59,630 nucleotides of DNA. Source: Trichomonas tenax. Its lineage: Eukaryota; Parabasalia; Trichomonadida; Trichomonadidae. How positions within the stretch are numbered: position 1 is the stretch's first letter; each line of letters starts with the position of its first letter. The notes below the pieces were generated by a model. That model saw only the letters and a program-made list of their open reading frames with translations, was not told the DNA's origin and made no database searches. The position numbers and the translations under genes were made by a program. This document shows positions 58,690 through 59,630 of this stretch, piece after piece. The stretch lies in the NCBI GenBank assembly GCA_023091735.1, contig JALKBU010000219.1, positions 1 through 59,630 on the forward strand, read 5' to 3'.

Positions 58690-59432
58690 TTATAAATTAA
58701 TGACCATTCGAGTTATCAAATTGTAAACAGACTTTTTCAATTTTGCAATCTTTTTTTTTTCACCATATTTGGTATAGACATACGATTTTAAGCATGTAGA
58801 AACAATTGTTATATAAATCAACAAAATTAATATTTTTGAAATCAACATCATATAGAGAATCTATATCTTAAAGATTTGTTCAAGTTGAATTTAAAAACAA
58901 TTATTTTCAAAAATTTTCAATGTTGTTATGATCTACACTATAAAATCAATGTAAAAACATCAAAATTTCAATGACCACTGATTTGTGGGAATTTTCAAAA
59001 TTTTCTATGTAAACAGCATTTTGCATCACACCAATGCCTTCTTTGGCCTATGGGGCATTTAATGGCAAAGAAATATACCTTTATTTAAAAAGTCAGACAA
59101 TCTTTTGTTTCAAAAATCATCGAAATTAATGACAACGTTTTTGACTCTTTTTCTGTACTCTATGTTAGATGTATGGTATAGATAATGCGAAATTTCGGAT
59201 TTTTGATCAAGATCAGGAAGATTTAATTTTAATTGTTTTACATCTGTCGTTTTTGAAACTGCAAAACATCAATACAGAGATTGTTATGAATGAATTTAAT
59301 ATTGTTTTAAAAACAATGAAAATGTCGGGCCATCACGGTTGAGATAGATCAAAATAGGCATAACAAATCCTTTAATTTTATTGCTGTCTTTATTGTGATG
59401 AAAATAAACTTATGTGATCATGAGTCTATGAC
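58690..59432. other. Intergenic, nothing beyond the cyclin initiator
   Basis: AT-rich spacer. TCATTA on the minus strand at 58698-58703 is the likely cyclin initiator. Confidence 0.5.
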
Positions 59433-59530
59433 AAAAGTGAACACCAAAAGTGACAAGGGAACCTTAAAGTCACTTTTCATGAATAAACTGTCACTTTTTG
59501 CGCGGCAAATTGTCACCTTTATAAAAAGTG
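59433..59530. promoter_or_regulatory. Cluster of GTCACTTTT motifs in both orientations
   Basis: AAAAGTGA at 59433 and 59447, GTCACTTTT at 59470 and 59490, GTCACCTTT at 59512, and AAAAAGTGTC near 59524. The three plus-strand copies step by 20 and 22 bp. Possibly the promoter of a gene beginning beyond the window. Confidence 0.45.
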
Positions 59531-59552
59531 TCATAAATATCTTTGTTGTCTA

Positions 59553-59629
59553 ACCAATACATCCAGGTTAGTGTTGTTGACGAGCCACAACTCTATCATC
59601 AACGAGCATATACCTAACTGGTAATTGGT
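59553..59629. other. Nested imperfect stem-loop at the window end
   Basis: Three nested stems can pair: ACCAAT (59553) with ATTGGT (59624), CCAGGTTAG (59563) with CTAACTGG (59614) with one bulge, and GTTGTTGA (59573) with TCATCAAC (59596) with one mismatch, around a loop of about 15 bases. This could be a structured RNA or the end of a small inverted-repeat element. It does not have tRNA features. Confidence 0.35.
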
Positions 59630-59630
59630 A

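Noticed and set aside
1..59630. tRNA, rRNA genes and CRISPR arrays
   Set aside because: I looked for T-loop-like GTTCGA signals with matching acceptor ends, for rRNA core strings and for regularly spaced long repeats; only GGTTCGAGCAG inside the large repeat gene and the short phased motifs were seen, which do not qualify.

Overview
The window looks like nuclear DNA of a parabasalid protist, most plausibly Tritrichomonas foetus or a close relative. The evidence is: AT-rich spacers, genes without obvious introns, very short presumed leaders with an initiator-like TCA(C/T)T just before several start codons, TAA stops in nearly every intact gene, strong C-ending codon bias in highly expressed genes (profilin, ribosomal uS2), and trichomonad-type families (BspA-like leucine-rich repeats, R2R3 Myb factors, mariner debris). 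The species cannot be proven from this sequence alone.

Layout. 1-3000 is debris: a mariner element with a dead catalytic triad and a frameshift, a beta-helix surface-protein relic and a multiply broken gene. 3261-11451 holds core genes: a PKB/Akt-like kinase with a PH domain, an unknown helical protein, a dynamin-related GTPase, profilin and the SSU-processome factor Lcp5/neuroguidin. 11859-15340 carries two broken BspA-like LRR genes in tandem, with a decayed repeat-protein gene between them. 15446-30879 is again mostly intact: a small lipid-anchored protein, an R1R2R3 Myb, a CK1-type kinase ending in a CaaX-like box, Cbf5/dyskerin, ribosomal protein uS2/RPSA, a CYRI (FAM49) homologue, pyridoxal kinase, a CARMIL-like LRR protein and TRAP-gamma. 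31.7-41.9 kb mixes relics (small secreted protein, GT61 glycosyltransferase broken by one frameshift and one TAG, a helical protein broken by TAG) with an intact Sac1-type phosphatase and a 660-residue protein with possible CAP-like domains. 42117-46670 encodes a 1517-residue lysine-rich protein made of about fourteen repeats. 49.2-53.2 kb is a gene desert. 54339-56984 encodes an unusual Phe/Ile/Trp/Lys-rich protein built of 11-residue repeats inside roughly 100-residue super-repeats. The window closes with a small cyclin and a promoter-like motif cluster.

Connections. Profilin, CYRI and a CARMIL-like protein (all actin-dynamics families) lie within 20 kb, together with a dynamin, a Sac phosphatase and a PH-domain kinase that belong to membrane/phosphoinositide biology. 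Cbf5, Lcp5 and uS2 belong to ribosome production. These genes alternate in strand and have separate promoters, so physical closeness is not evidence of co-regulation.

Two short DNA motifs recur in the spacers: TTTACATGTCA (seven or eight copies, mostly at about 20- or 30-bp steps, upstream of the dynamin gene, plus copies near other genes) and GTCACTTTT (repeated at 20- and 30-bp steps). No tRNA, rRNA or CRISPR array was recognised. The strongest leads are the hendecad-repeat membrane protein, the phased motif arrays, the long basic repeat protein and a GC-rich unexplained island at 21.05-21.5 kb.
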